Shown: positions 27,243 through 35,611 of the stretch, piece after piece
Position numbering within the stretch: the first letter of the stretch is position 1
Layout of the letters: every line of letters starts with the position of its first letter
Source: an uncultured Cetobacterium sp.
Lineage (GTDB): Bacteria > Fusobacteriota > Fusobacteriia > Fusobacteriales > Fusobacteriaceae
NCBI RefSeq assembly: GCF_945952365.1
Contig: NZ_CAMFHX010000001.1
Coordinates: 1 to 64,000, forward strand
Length of the DNA: 64,000 nucleotides
Reading direction: 5' to 3'
Position numbers and translations under genes: made by a program
The notes under the pieces: generated by a model
Database searches by the model: none
The model's input: only the letters and a program-made list of their open reading frames with translations
What the model was told of the DNA's origin: nothing

Positions 27243-28712
27243 TTATTGATTTAATTCATACTCTTTTAATGATTTTTCTGCAAAATTAAATCCTAATAAT
27301 ATTAATGGTACATTTATAAATACCATAACTAAATTTGTAAAATCACTTATTACCCAAATATTATCTAACTCTAATCCCGACCAAACACACATAACCCCAA
27401 ATGGAATAAATATCAGAGACGATATCAGTTTCATTGAGATTAAAAATATCTTTTTTCTGCATATCTCAGTTGCCGATATATCTATAAATGCAATCATTCC
27501 TAGTATAGTCGAAAATGCAAACATCCCATAGCACAGAGAAACTATAAATTGAATAATTCCATTTAGTGATGCTGGTGATAGTACCTTTAATGATTCTATA
27601 AAATATCCTAACTTATCACTTCTTAAAACCTCAAAGTTATGAGTATCTAAATTCCATATACTTGCTATAATTACTAAAAAACCTGAAATTGTACAGATTA
27701 CAAATGTATCTATAAAAACTCCAAACTGTTGAACAAACCCTTGTTCTACTGGATGCTTTGCATCTGCTGCCGCTGCTGCCATAGTTACTGTTCCTTGTCC
27801 TGCTTCATTTGACATCAACCCTCTTTTTATTCCCTGTTGTAAGGCTATACCTATTGAACCTCCGAATAAAGCTGATGGACTAAAAGCTCCTTTAAAAACA
27901 GCTGAAAAGAAATATGGAACTTTATCTAAATTCAAAGCTATCAAGAATAAAGCCACTCCAAAATATAATACTGCCATTATTGGTACTATAAAATCCGTTA
28001 CTGCTGCAACTCTTTTTATTCCACCAAAAATTATTCCAAAGGTAAATATAATTATAGATATTCCTATAACTATATAGACGTTATCTGTTCTAGTATAAGC
28101 TGCTCCTGTAATCTGACCTGCTAAGCTTCCAAATGCTGTAAACATATGGAAAACTTGTGATGGAAGAGTAAATAGAGCATAAAAGATATACGATCCTGCT
28201 ATTACTACCCCTGCTAACTTACTATTATTTAAAAGTTTTCTTCCATAATATGCTATTCCTCCTACATAATCATCCTCATTTTTTTCTTTAAATATCTGTG
28301 CAAGTGTTGCTTCAACAAAACTTGTCGCCATTCCGAAGAATGCACTCACCCACATCCAAAATAGTGCTCCTGGTCCTCCTGCTAATACCGCTCCTGTAAC
28401 ACCCATTATATTTCCAGGACCTATTCTTGTTGCACTACTCAATAAAAATGCCGCCATTGGAGATATCCCAACTTGGTTGCTACTCTTATTTTTTAAAATC
28501 TGTAAACTTTTCTTAAAATATCTTATTTGAACAAATTTTAATCTCATCGTGAAATACATCCCACATCCCATTAACAATAATATTGCTAATGTAAAGTTTC
28601 CTATTAAAGGGATATTTTTGTAAAACTCAAAATTTCTTGGAAACTCCCATAAAAAATCGGTCACTGGACCTAAAAAGCTAAAAACTTCATTCACTCTACT
28701 TAACTGTAACAT
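27243..28712 (-). CDS. AGCS-family sodium:amino-acid symporter, riboswitch-controlled and likely a lysine (or alanine) carrier
   Basis: A 489-residue inner-membrane protein with about eleven hydrophobic segments. It has the family signatures GPGALFWMWVSAFFGMATSF and GLMSNEAGQGTVTMAAAAA. Classical members carry alanine or glycine with sodium. Here it is the first gene after a lysine riboswitch and attenuator, and lysA follows, so lysine or diaminopimelate is a plausible substrate. This is a regulatory inference rather than something the protein sequence shows. GGAGCGGAGA precedes the ATG. Confidence 0.9.
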   Translation of the reverse strand: MLQLSRVNEVFSFLGPVTDFLWEFPRNFEFYKNIPLIGNFTLAILLLMGCGMYFTMRLKFVQIRYFKKSLQILKNKSSNQVGISPMAAFLLSSATRIGPGNIMGVTGAVLAGGPGALFWMWVSAFFGMATSFVEATLAQIFKEKNEDDYVGGIAYYGRKLLNNSKLAGVVIAGSYIFYALFTLPSQVFHMFTAFGSLAGQITGAAYTRTDNVYIVIGISIIIFTFGIIFGGIKRVAAVTDFIVPIMAVLYFGVALFLIALNLDKVPYFFSAVFKGAFSPSALFGGSIGIALQQGIKRGLMSNEAGQGTVTMAAAAADAKHPVEQGFVQQFGVFIDTFVICTISGFLVIIASIWNLDTHNFEVLRSDKLGYFIESLKVLSPASLNGIIQFIVSLCYGMFAFSTILGMIAFIDISATEICRKKIFLISMKLISSLIFIPFGVMCVWSGLELDNIWVISDFTNLVMVFINVPLILLGFNFAEKSLKEYELNQ

Positions 28713-28732
28713 TCTCTCCGCTCCTTTTTAAA

Positions 28733-28773
28733 TAAAAAAACTGCCCCATAAAAATAAAATAGGCAGTTTTTTG
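28733..28773 (-). terminator. Attenuator terminator of the lysine riboswitch
   Basis: On the minus strand AAAAAACTGCC pairs with GGCAGTTTTTT, with a T run ending about 20 bases before the symporter start. When lysine is bound this hairpin would stop transcription. Confidence 0.9.
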
Positions 28774-28775
28774 TA

Positions 28776-28969
28776 AATTTTATAATATTACAAATAACGG
28801 ATAGCACAACATTAGATATACTAATGACAGTTATATAGATATTATCTATATACCCAATAAAAGTTTTTGACATAACCTTTATTTCGGCAAACTTCCCTTT
28901 CATTTAGTTTCAGTGCTCTGTCTAGCTCTACTAACTTACTCTTGTCGCTTGCGCCTCTACCTTAAAATT
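28776..28969 (-). ncRNA. Lysine riboswitch (L box)
   Basis: The minus strand carries the conserved L-box blocks in order: GGTAGAGGCGC, CAAGAGTAAG, GAAAGGGAAGTTTGCCGAA, TTATTGGGT, ACTGTCATTAG and TTGTGCTATCC. A closing P1 helix forms between AATTTTA (28963-28969) and TAAAATT (28776-28782). It controls the symporter-lysA-amidohydrolase operon by premature termination. A short reading frame inside it (28700-28903) is not a gene. Confidence 0.95.
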
Positions 28970-28985
28970 CTCTTAAATTGAATGA

Positions 28986-29014
28986 ATAGTAACATTTTAA
29001 AAAATAAAATGCAA
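28986..29014 (-). promoter_or_regulatory. Sigma-70 promoter of the lysine-riboswitch operon
   Basis: On the minus strand TTGCAT (29014-29009), a 17-base spacer and TACTAT (28991-28986), placed about 15 bases before the aptamer. Confidence 0.8.
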
Positions 29015-29097
29015 GTTTTTTTATATTTTTTTTAATTCGTGACAAATTTTATAAATTATGATATTAATTTAACTATAAATTTTTGGGGAGTGATTTT

Positions 29098-30234
29098 ATG
29101 TTAAACAATCTTAATACACATCGTAATTATCTTCATACAATACCTGAAATAGCACTACATGAATTTAAAACTTCTGAGTATATTAGAAAAGTTTTAGATG
29201 AGGAATGTGTTGAGTATCATTCTATTGGAACGAGTACTGTAGCTTTTATTCCTGGTACAATTGATTCTTGTTTGGCTTTCAGAGCTGATATAGATGCTTT
29301 GCCTTTAAAAGAGGAGAGTAACAATCCATTTAAATCTAAAGTTGATGGTATGATGCACGCTTGCGGACATGACGGTCATGCTGCAATGCTTTTAACATTT
29401 ATCCAGGAGATAAAAAAGTTAATAAACTCAGGTGTTAAATTACAAAAATCTTTAGTTTTCATATTTCAAGCTGGAGAAGAAGGAGCGGGTGGGGCTCGTT
29501 TTATTGTTGCTGATGATTATTACAAATCTAAGAAAATCGAAGCTATTTTTGCACTTCATGTTTATCCTGAAATTAAAGTTGGAGAGTTCGCTGTTAAATC
29601 TGGATGCGTTTCTCTTCAAAATATAAATTTAGATATCACTTTAAATGGTAAAGGGTGTCATGGTGCTCAACCACACAAAGGAGTTGATTCAATTCTAATC
29701 GGTGCTAAACTTGTAGAAGCATACCAATCTATAAAATCTAGAAACATTCCATCATATGAGCATTTCCTTCTGACTATAGGGGCTTTCCATGCTGGAACAG
29801 TTCGGAATATTATTCCTGGCAGTGTGAATATGCTTGGAACAATTAGATTAGAAAATATATCTTTAATTCCATTTATAAAAGAAAGAATGGAAAAAATAAA
29901 CTCTGGTTTTGAAACTGCTTTTGATGTAGATATCAATATGTATTTTGAACCGTTTTATCCTCCTGTTATCAATGACAAAAAACTATTTGAACACGCTCTT
30001 CATGTATTAGATGGAAAAACTGTTTTTACTGATATCTCTTTAAGTGGGTCAGAAGATTTTTCATTCTACTCTCAAAATGGAACCCCAGGACTTCTAGCTC
30101 TTGTTGGTGTTAGAGATGAAGAAAACGGATATGTTTGTGCTCTTCATAACAATAGATTTGATTTTGATAACAAAGCTTTAACACATGGTGTAGAATATTT
30201 TTTAAATATTTTAAAAGAATTTAAATGTATATAA
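29098..30234 (+). CDS. M20D-family amidohydrolase (N-acyl amino acid hydrolase type)
   Basis: A 378-residue metallohydrolase related to the one at 24717-25886. Metal ligands appear in MHACGHDGHAAML, in QAGEEGAGGARF and in ALHVYPE, with a late histidine in CALHNNRFDF. The ATG at 29098 follows GGGGAG; an in-frame TTG fifteen bases upstream lacks spacing. It is a single gene with its own UUCG-loop terminator, transcribed away from the riboswitch operon. The substrate is likely an N-acyl amino acid or aminobenzoyl-glutamate-like amide; sequence alone does not decide. Confidence 0.87.
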   Translation: MLNNLNTHRNYLHTIPEIALHEFKTSEYIRKVLDEECVEYHSIGTSTVAFIPGTIDSCLAFRADIDALPLKEESNNPFKSKVDGMMHACGHDGHAAMLLTFIQEIKKLINSGVKLQKSLVFIFQAGEEGAGGARFIVADDYYKSKKIEAIFALHVYPEIKVGEFAVKSGCVSLQNINLDITLNGKGCHGAQPHKGVDSILIGAKLVEAYQSIKSRNIPSYEHFLLTIGAFHAGTVRNIIPGSVNMLGTIRLENISLIPFIKERMEKINSGFETAFDVDINMYFEPFYPPVINDKKLFEHALHVLDGKTVFTDISLSGSEDFSFYSQNGTPGLLALVGVRDEENGYVCALHNNRFDFDNKALTHGVEYFLNILKEFKCI

Positions 30235-30241
30235 TTATAAC

Positions 30242-30264
30242 GAGTTCTTCGGAACTCTTTTTTT
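30242..30264 (+). terminator. Terminator after the M20 hydrolase
   Basis: GAGTTC pairs with GAACTC around a TTCG tetraloop, followed by seven T. Confidence 0.93.
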
Positions 30265-30287
30265 ATTGTGGATTATTTTAATATTCT

Positions 30288-30316
30288 TTGACTTTTATAT
30301 ACTTTTCTTTTAAAAT
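30288..30316 (+). promoter_or_regulatory. Sigma-70 promoter of the ABC exporter gene
   Basis: TTGACT (30288-30293), a 17-base spacer and TAAAAT (30311-30316), about 40 bases before the ATG. Confidence 0.82.
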
Positions 30317-30356
30317 TATATTGTGTAATAAAATTACTAAATATTGGAGGTTTTAA

Positions 30357-32063
30357 ATGTTAAAAAAATTTATAAGTTACTATAAACCTTATAAAAAACT
30401 ATTTTTTTTAGATTTACTTGCTGCTATAACAGTTTCAGCCTGTGATTTAATATACCCTATGCTGAGTAGAGCTGCTGTAAATAACTATATTCCAAATAAA
30501 AACTATAGAGCTATTGTCACTTTAGGTGTAACTCTTTTAGGAATATACTTTATCAAGCTTGTTTGTAATTTCTTTATGAATTACTGGGGACATGTTGTTG
30601 GAGTTAGAATGCAGGGGGATATGAGAAGAGATGTCTATGCTAAACTTCAAAACTTTCCTATCAAATACTTTGATAACACTGCGACTGGAAGTATCATGTC
30701 GAGAATTGTAAACGACCTACAGGAGGTTTCAGAGTTAGCTCACCATGGTCCTGAAGATCTATTTATATCTATTATCATGATCTTAGGGTCATTCTTCTTA
30801 CTTCTAAATATTAATATCCCTTTAACACTAATTGTATTCTCTGTTATACCGTTTATTGTCTGGTTCACGCTAAATAGAAGACAAAAGATGACAGATGCTT
30901 TCTCTGAAACTCGTGAAAAAATTGGAGCTATTAACTCAACTTTACAAAACAGTATCAGTGGAATTAGAGTTTCAAAAGCTTTTGTCAACAAAGAAGAGGA
31001 GCTACAAAAATTTAAAAAAAGTAATATTGAATTTAAAAAAGCTCGTGAAGGAGCCTATAAAGTTATGGCTGAATATGTTTCAGGGATGACATTCTTCACT
31101 GATATGTTAGATTATCTTGTTTTAGTTTTCGGAGCAATTTTTACATATCAAGGTAAAATTAATTTCGGTGACTTCTTAGCTTATCTACTTTACATTAGAA
31201 TTTTTAGTCAACCTATCAAAAGGTTAGTTGGTTTTGTTGAACAATATCAAAATGGAATGAGTGGATTTAAACGTTTCAAAGAGATGCTAGATGAGGATAT
31301 CGAAAAAGATTCTTCTAATGCAACAAACTTAGAAAATGTAAAAGGTGAAATCTCTTTTGAAAATATATATTTCAGTCATGATGAGAAAAACATTTTAAAG
31401 AATTTCTCTTTAAATATAAAAGCTGGTGAAAAGTTAGCTCTTGTTGGTCCATCAGGTGGAGGTAAAACAACTATTTGTAATCTGATTCCTAGATTCTATG
31501 ATATCAACAGTGGAGATATTAAAATTGATTCTAAAAGTATATATGATTTTAAAATTGATTCACTGAGACAAAGTATTGGAATTGTTCAGCAAGATCCATT
31601 CCTATTTACAGGTACAATTAGAGAAAATCTAGTAATTGGTAAGCCTGAAGCTACAGATGAAGAGATTATCGACGCTGCTAGAAAAGCTAATATTCACGAC
31701 TTTATTGAAACTCTTCCAAATGGATATGATACTGAAGTTGGTGAAAGAGGTGTTAAATTATCTGGTGGTCAAAAACAAAGAATTGCAATTGGTAGAATTT
31801 TCCTTAAAAATCCACCTATTCTAATTCTTGATGAAGCTACATCAGCTTTAGACAACATTACAGAACAACTTATCCAAGAGTCACTAGATGAACTTTCTAA
31901 AAATCGTACAACTATTGTTGTGGCGCATAGATTATCAACTATTAAAAATGCAGATACAATAGTTGTTTTAAAGGATGATGGAATTGTTGAAAAAGGAAAT
32001 CATGAAGAACTGATAAACAATAAAGGTTTCTATTACAATCTACATCTTGGAATCTTACAATAA
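30357..32063 (+). CDS. ABC exporter half-transporter (fused membrane and ATPase domains)
   Basis: A 568-residue protein with an N-terminal type IV exporter membrane domain of six helices (about residues 15-310). The C-terminal ATPase has Walker A GPSGGGKTT, the Q loop QQDPFLF, signature LSGGQKQ, Walker [13 protein letters not shown] and switch histidine in VVAHRLST. It should work as a homodimer or with a partner and is of the MsbA/LmrA type for drugs, lipids or peptides. The true MsbA is probably the gene at 61412-63253, so this one may serve another substrate. The solute-binding protein downstream does not fit an exporter. Confidence 0.9.
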   Translation: MLKKFISYYKPYKKLFFLDLLAAITVSACDLIYPMLSRAAVNNYIPNKNYRAIVTLGVTLLGIYFIKLVCNFFMNYWGHVVGVRMQGDMRRDVYAKLQNFPIKYFDNTATGSIMSRIVNDLQEVSELAHHGPEDLFISIIMILGSFFLLLNINIPLTLIVFSVIPFIVWFTLNRRQKMTDAFSETREKIGAINSTLQNSISGIRVSKAFVNKEEELQKFKKSNIEFKKAREGAYKVMAEYVSGMTFFTDMLDYLVLVFGAIFTYQGKINFGDFLAYLLYIRIFSQPIKRLVGFVEQYQNGMSGFKRFKEMLDEDIEKDSSNATNLENVKGEISFENIYFSHDEKNILKNFSLNIKAGEKLALVGPSGGGKTTICNLIPRFYDINSGDIKIDSKSIYDFKIDSLRQSIGIVQQDPFLFTGTIRENLVIGKPEATDEEIIDAARKANIHDFIETLPNGYDTEVGERGVKLSGGQKQRIAIGRIFLKNPPILILDEATSALDNITEQLIQESLDELSKNRTTIVVAHRLSTIKNADTIVVLKDDGIVEKGNHEELINNKGFYYNLHLGILQ

Positions 32064-32094
32064 TAATTTTATTTAATCTTTAGGGGAGGATTTG

Positions 32095-33597
32095 ATGAAC
32101 AAACTTTTTACTTTATTATTTATTTTAAATATTTTATATTTTAATATAAATACTTTTTCAAATGAAAAAAATAATATTATAGTTGCCCAAGGTTCAAAGC
32201 CTAAATCTTTAGATCCACATACTTTCAACGAGTTTCCAACTTTAGGAATAACCGAGCATATATTTAATACTTTAGTAACTCTTGATGACAAGGGAGTTCC
32301 AACTCCTGAGTTAGCTGAATCTTTTGAATATATATCACCAACAGAGATTCTTTTTACAATTAGAAAAGATGTTAAGTTTCATAACGAAGAGATTATGAAT
32401 GTTGATGACGTTATATTTAGTTTAGAAAGAATGCTTCAAAAACCTGGAAGTAGAGTTATCTTAAAAGATATCAAGAGTGTTGATAAAACAAAAGATGAAA
32501 AAGTTCTTATAACTCTAAAAGAACCATCTGCTCCTTTTTTAGCAAATTTAACTCTGCCTATAGCTGCGATTATGAATAAAAAATATGTCGAATCTGGAAA
32601 CAACGTTGCTTTAAAACCTTTAGGAACAGGGCCATATATGGTAACAAACTGGGGAGATGGGGACAAAATTGTAATGTCTAGTTTTAAAGATTACTTCAAA
32701 GGAGCTCCTAAAAATAGCGGTCTTACTTTTAAAATTATAACTGAAAATACTAGCCGTTTAGCTGCTTTAGAAACTGGTGAAGTAGATGTTATCTACGCAA
32801 TATCTCCTATCGATTTTAATATCGTAGAAAAAAGTCCTGAATTAAATCTTTTACACAAAACCACAACTACAACTGAACTTATGGTTCTAAATGTTACAAA
32901 AGATGGGTTAGATAATGAAAATATTAGAAAAGCAATTCACATGGCTATTGATAAAGAGGGTATTTTAGAGGCTATTTTCCTTAATAGAGGCTCTGTAGCA
33001 ACTTCACCTATAAATCCTAACATCTTTGGTAGTTCACAAGATTTGACACCTTTTAATAGAGATATTGAAACTGCTCAAAACATTATCAAATCTGAAAAAA
33101 AAGTTCCACCTCTTAAAATATGGACTAGTGAAAATATTGTAAGAGTTCAAATAGCTCAAATTATACAAGCTAATTTAAAAGAGATTGGAATTGAATCTAC
33201 TATTGAAATTGTTGAATGGGGAACTTTCTTAAAGAGAACTTCAGAAGGAGCACATGATATTTTACTTACAACTTGGATTTTAGGAGTAAGTGATATCGAT
33301 ACTGTTGTAAGTACTCTCTTCCACTCTAACTCTATTGGTGCAGAGGGAAATCGTTCATTTTATAACAATCCTGAGTTAGATGCTAAAATTGATCTTGCTC
33401 GTTCTACTATAGATTCAGAAAAAAGAAAACTATACTATAAAGAGATTCAAGAGATTATTTTAAAAGATAACCCTGTAGTTCCCTTAGTCTATAAAATAGA
33501 TGGAATTGGAATTAGTAAAAAAATTGAAAACTTTAATTATAATAAAGCAAGTATGAGAAACTACTATGAAGATATGAAAAAAGTAGATGCTAAATAG
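32095..33597 (+). CDS. Orphan SBP_5-family solute-binding protein (peptide/nickel type)
   Basis: A 500-residue secreted protein with a signal peptide (FTLLFILNILYFNINTFS). It lacks a lipobox cysteine, so it is probably free in the periplasm. Family 5 features: AQGSKPKSLDPHTFNEF, GTGPYMVTNW, and VRKAIHMAIDKE-like sequence (actual NIRKAIHMAIDKEGIL). The fold binds oligopeptides, nickel or other solutes for import. The ATG at 32095 follows GGGGAGG. No permease or ATPase of that importer type is next to it; only an exporter lies upstream. It must share a transporter encoded elsewhere or have a chaperone or sensing role. Confidence 0.88.
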   Translation: MNKLFTLLFILNILYFNINTFSNEKNNIIVAQGSKPKSLDPHTFNEFPTLGITEHIFNTLVTLDDKGVPTPELAESFEYISPTEILFTIRKDVKFHNEEIMNVDDVIFSLERMLQKPGSRVILKDIKSVDKTKDEKVLITLKEPSAPFLANLTLPIAAIMNKKYVESGNNVALKPLGTGPYMVTNWGDGDKIVMSSFKDYFKGAPKNSGLTFKIITENTSRLAALETGEVDVIYAISPIDFNIVEKSPELNLLHKTTTTTELMVLNVTKDGLDNENIRKAIHMAIDKEGILEAIFLNRGSVATSPINPNIFGSSQDLTPFNRDIETAQNIIKSEKKVPPLKIWTSENIVRVQIAQIIQANLKEIGIESTIEIVEWGTFLKRTSEGAHDILLTTWILGVSDIDTVVSTLFHSNSIGAEGNRSFYNNPELDAKIDLARSTIDSEKRKLYYKEIQEIILKDNPVVPLVYKIDGIGISKKIENFNYNKASMRNYYEDMKKVDAK

Positions 33598-33610
33598 CAT
33601 CTACTTTTTT
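33583..33610. terminator. Terminator shared by two convergent genes
   Basis: GTAGATGC (33583-33590) pairs with GCATCTAC (33597-33604), with A on the left and T on the right. The stop codons of both the SBP gene and the minus-strand thioredoxin-like gene lie in or beside the hairpin. Confidence 0.88.
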
Positions 33611-34092
33611 GTTATCATACCTATTAAATCTTTTACAGTCTCTTTCAGATACTGTCCTTTTAAATAATCCATTTTTACATCTTCGTAGACATGTTTTTTT
33701 ATCTCTTTAGGTCTTTCTACAAAAATATCTCCACAAACCTCATACTCTTCACTTAAAGGAACAATAAACGGAACTTTAAACTCCTCTATTTCCATTAAAG
33801 GTTTTAAAAATTTTTCACCTCTAGCTTTAGTTATTACAGCCATATCAAAATTTGGATTTAACTCACAAAACTTTTTTAACACTGTCACATTCAATTGAAA
33901 ATCCATACACCAAGGCTCTCCTGCAACTAAAAAATTTATTTTCTTCTCAATATTTTTTACAGTCTCAACCTCTTCTTTAGCCATTTCTATTCTTGAATAA
34001 TTTTTAGGAATTCTATCTCTTTCACTTTTAATTCCAGTTCCCATAAAAGCATCAAAATTCATTCCCGCAGAATACAGAGTTTTTATATCCAC
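33601..34092 (-). CDS. Thioredoxin-family protein
   Basis: A 163-residue protein with a thioredoxin-like fold. The segment VAGEPWCMDFQLNVTVLKKF holds a single active-site-like cysteine (PWCMDF) where thioredoxins have CxxC, and FKVPFIVPL resembles the cis-proline region. A second cysteine (EVCGDIF) is further on. It has a GTG start after GAGGTG. The pattern matches the thioredoxin-like group that sits beside small DUF1275 genes in clostridia and fusobacteria as I recall, though I cannot verify that here. Role unknown, perhaps thiol handling. Confidence 0.75.
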   Translation of the reverse strand: MDIKTLYSAGMNFDAFMGTGIKSERDRIPKNYSRIEMAKEEVETVKNIEKKINFLVAGEPWCMDFQLNVTVLKKFCELNPNFDMAVITKARGEKFLKPLMEIEEFKVPFIVPLSEEYEVCGDIFVERPKEIKKHVYEDVKMDYLKGQYLKETVKDLIGMITKK

Positions 34093-34120
34093 TTGTCCAC
34101 CTCACTATAAGTATCTTTTA

Positions 34121-34318
34121 CTATCTATTTAGCATTTTACAGTTTTTATATTCATTTTTAGCTCCTGATTTATAAGTACACGTTCCTGTTAAAAGTTTAC
34201 ACTTTATCGACATGTAATCTTCTCCTACTAGCATTCCTATTGAGTGCTCACATTCAAGAGTTGGATATTTTTCAATTACCTCTTTTTTTTCATCTTCTGT
34301 TATAAAATACTTCTCCAT
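34121..34318 (-). CDS. Small cysteine-rich protein of unknown function
   Basis: A 65-residue protein with four cysteines, in CEHSIGM and the later CKLLTGTC plus NCKM, which could bind a metal or form disulfides. There is no signal peptide or membrane segment. AGGAG precedes the ATG, and it lies eight bases after the DUF1275 gene, so it is expressed with it. I do not recognise the family. Good ribosome site and tight packing support a real gene. Confidence 0.7.
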   Translation of the reverse strand: MEKYFITEDEKKEVIEKYPTLECEHSIGMLVGEDYMSIKCKLLTGTCTYKSGAKNEYKNCKMLNR

Positions 34319-34326
34319 CTTTTCTC

Positions 34327-34992
34327 CTACCTTTTCGTTTTATAATATCTATCTCTTAATAAAAAATAGTAAATACCACTCAAAACATATGCTAATGACA
34401 TGTAATTTAATACATTTCTACCTAAATATTTTAATCCTAAACCGACTAATAATCCTCCAGTTATAAAAGAAAGAATATTTATAGCATAATATTTCATCTT
34501 CCACATTATCTCTCTATTACCTCTTAAATAGTGACCAATAACGACACCTAAGTCAGTAACTGTTCCAGACATATGAGTAGTTCTAATTACCATTCCTTTA
34601 TAACGTATAAATAAACCATTTTGTAATCCTAAAGAAAAAGCAAGAACAAATGCAAATATAATTTTATCATAAAGATATATATCTATAATCTTCAATAAAA
34701 TACCAATAAATATGAAGGTATCTCCATATCTCTTTTTAAGTTCAAAATCTCTACCCGACCCTATCATAATACCAGAAACTATCGCTCCACTGAAAAACGA
34801 AACCACTAAACCTAGCATTATTTTAAGGTGGGGTATGTTTGAGTAAGCTAAGTCCGTAGAGATTCTAGTTACACTTCCTGTTATATGGCTTACTGTTAAA
34901 GAGAATTGTAAAATTGCAAATGCATTCATCCCTCCACCTAAAAGTGCTAATAAACTAATCCATAAAAACAGTTTTTTATTAATTTGCTCCAT
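34327..34992 (-). CDS. DUF1275 (YoaK-type) membrane protein
   Basis: A 221-residue inner-membrane protein with about six hydrophobic segments. It carries the DUF1275 features GGGMNAFAILQFSLTVSHIT near the start, GLQNGLFIRYKG, and TTHMSGTVTDLGVVIGHYL. Function of the family is not established; it is often suggested to be a transporter. It is clustered with the cysteine-rich and thioredoxin-like genes, all on the minus strand. Confidence 0.88.
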   Translation of the reverse strand: MEQINKKLFLWISLLALLGGGMNAFAILQFSLTVSHITGSVTRISTDLAYSNIPHLKIMLGLVVSFFSGAIVSGIMIGSGRDFELKKRYGDTFIFIGILLKIIDIYLYDKIIFAFVLAFSLGLQNGLFIRYKGMVIRTTHMSGTVTDLGVVIGHYLRGNREIMWKMKYYAINILSFITGGLLVGLGLKYLGRNVLNYMSLAYVLSGIYYFLLRDRYYKTKR

Positions 34993-35006
34993 CTCTACCC
35001 TTCTTC

Positions 35007-35462
35007 TTAGTATTTTATTTTAAATACTACTTTCTTTAATTCTGTTGGTTCATTATTTTTTGCAATTAATGGCATATGAGGCTCATCTGGGAATACTACT
35101 AAGAAATTATCCTTAGTCATATTCATTCTGTACTCCTCTACACCTTCTAAAACTCCAAAATCTGACTCTTCATTAAACTCACTTTTCTCTTTTAGCGAAT
35201 CTTTTAATGAATATCCGATTCCCTCTTCTCCTTCGATTACAACATGTATATCAATATATTTTTTATGACATTCAAAGAAGCACTCTTCTAAAATCTTAGT
35301 TTTACACTCTTGAAGGTTAAAAAATACATTGTCACCGTCTATTTCATTTTTTCCTAAAACCCCGTTTTTATAACTTCCATTCTCAATAGCTTCTATTGCT
35401 GCATCTAAACCTTGAGAAATTCCCTTATAAAATTTTAATTCATTTAATTGTCCAAAGATCAT
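35007..35462 (-). CDS. YhcH/YjgK/YiaL-family protein
   Basis: A 151-residue cupin-like protein. DVHVVIEGEEGIGYSL-like sequence (actual HVVIEGEEGIGYS) and LVVFPDEPHMPLIA are the family core; metal-binding histidines and glutamates lie in these strands. Relatives are linked to sialic acid or uncommon sugar metabolism (EbgC, NanQ), possibly as anomerases. No sialic acid genes are close by. It is 14 bases upstream of the DUF1275 gene, with a normal ribosome site. Confidence 0.88.
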   Translation of the reverse strand: MIFGQLNELKFYKGISQGLDAAIEAIENGSYKNGVLGKNEIDGDNVFFNLQECKTKILEECFFECHKKYIDIHVVIEGEEGIGYSLKDSLKEKSEFNEESDFGVLEGVEEYRMNMTKDNFLVVFPDEPHMPLIAKNNEPTELKKVVFKIKY

Positions 35463-35548
35463 CTTTAATAATCCCCCTTAATTTTTTTTAATGTACTTTA
35501 ATAATATTCCAAAATCCTTTATAAAGTCAAGCTATTATTTAATTTAGA

Positions 35549-35577
35549 TTGATTTTTTTTGATAATTCTTTTATAAT
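35549..35577 (+). promoter_or_regulatory. Sigma-70 promoter of lepA
   Basis: TTGATT (35549-35554), a 17-base spacer and TATAAT (35572-35577), about 34 bases before the start codon. Confidence 0.82.
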
Positions 35578-35611
35578 ATAGTGTGAAGAAATATATTTAG
35601 AGGAGGATATT

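Noticed and set aside
28700-28903. A 67-codon reading frame upstream of the AGCS symporter
   Set aside because: It lies entirely within the lysine riboswitch and its attenuator, whose conserved blocks explain the sequence.
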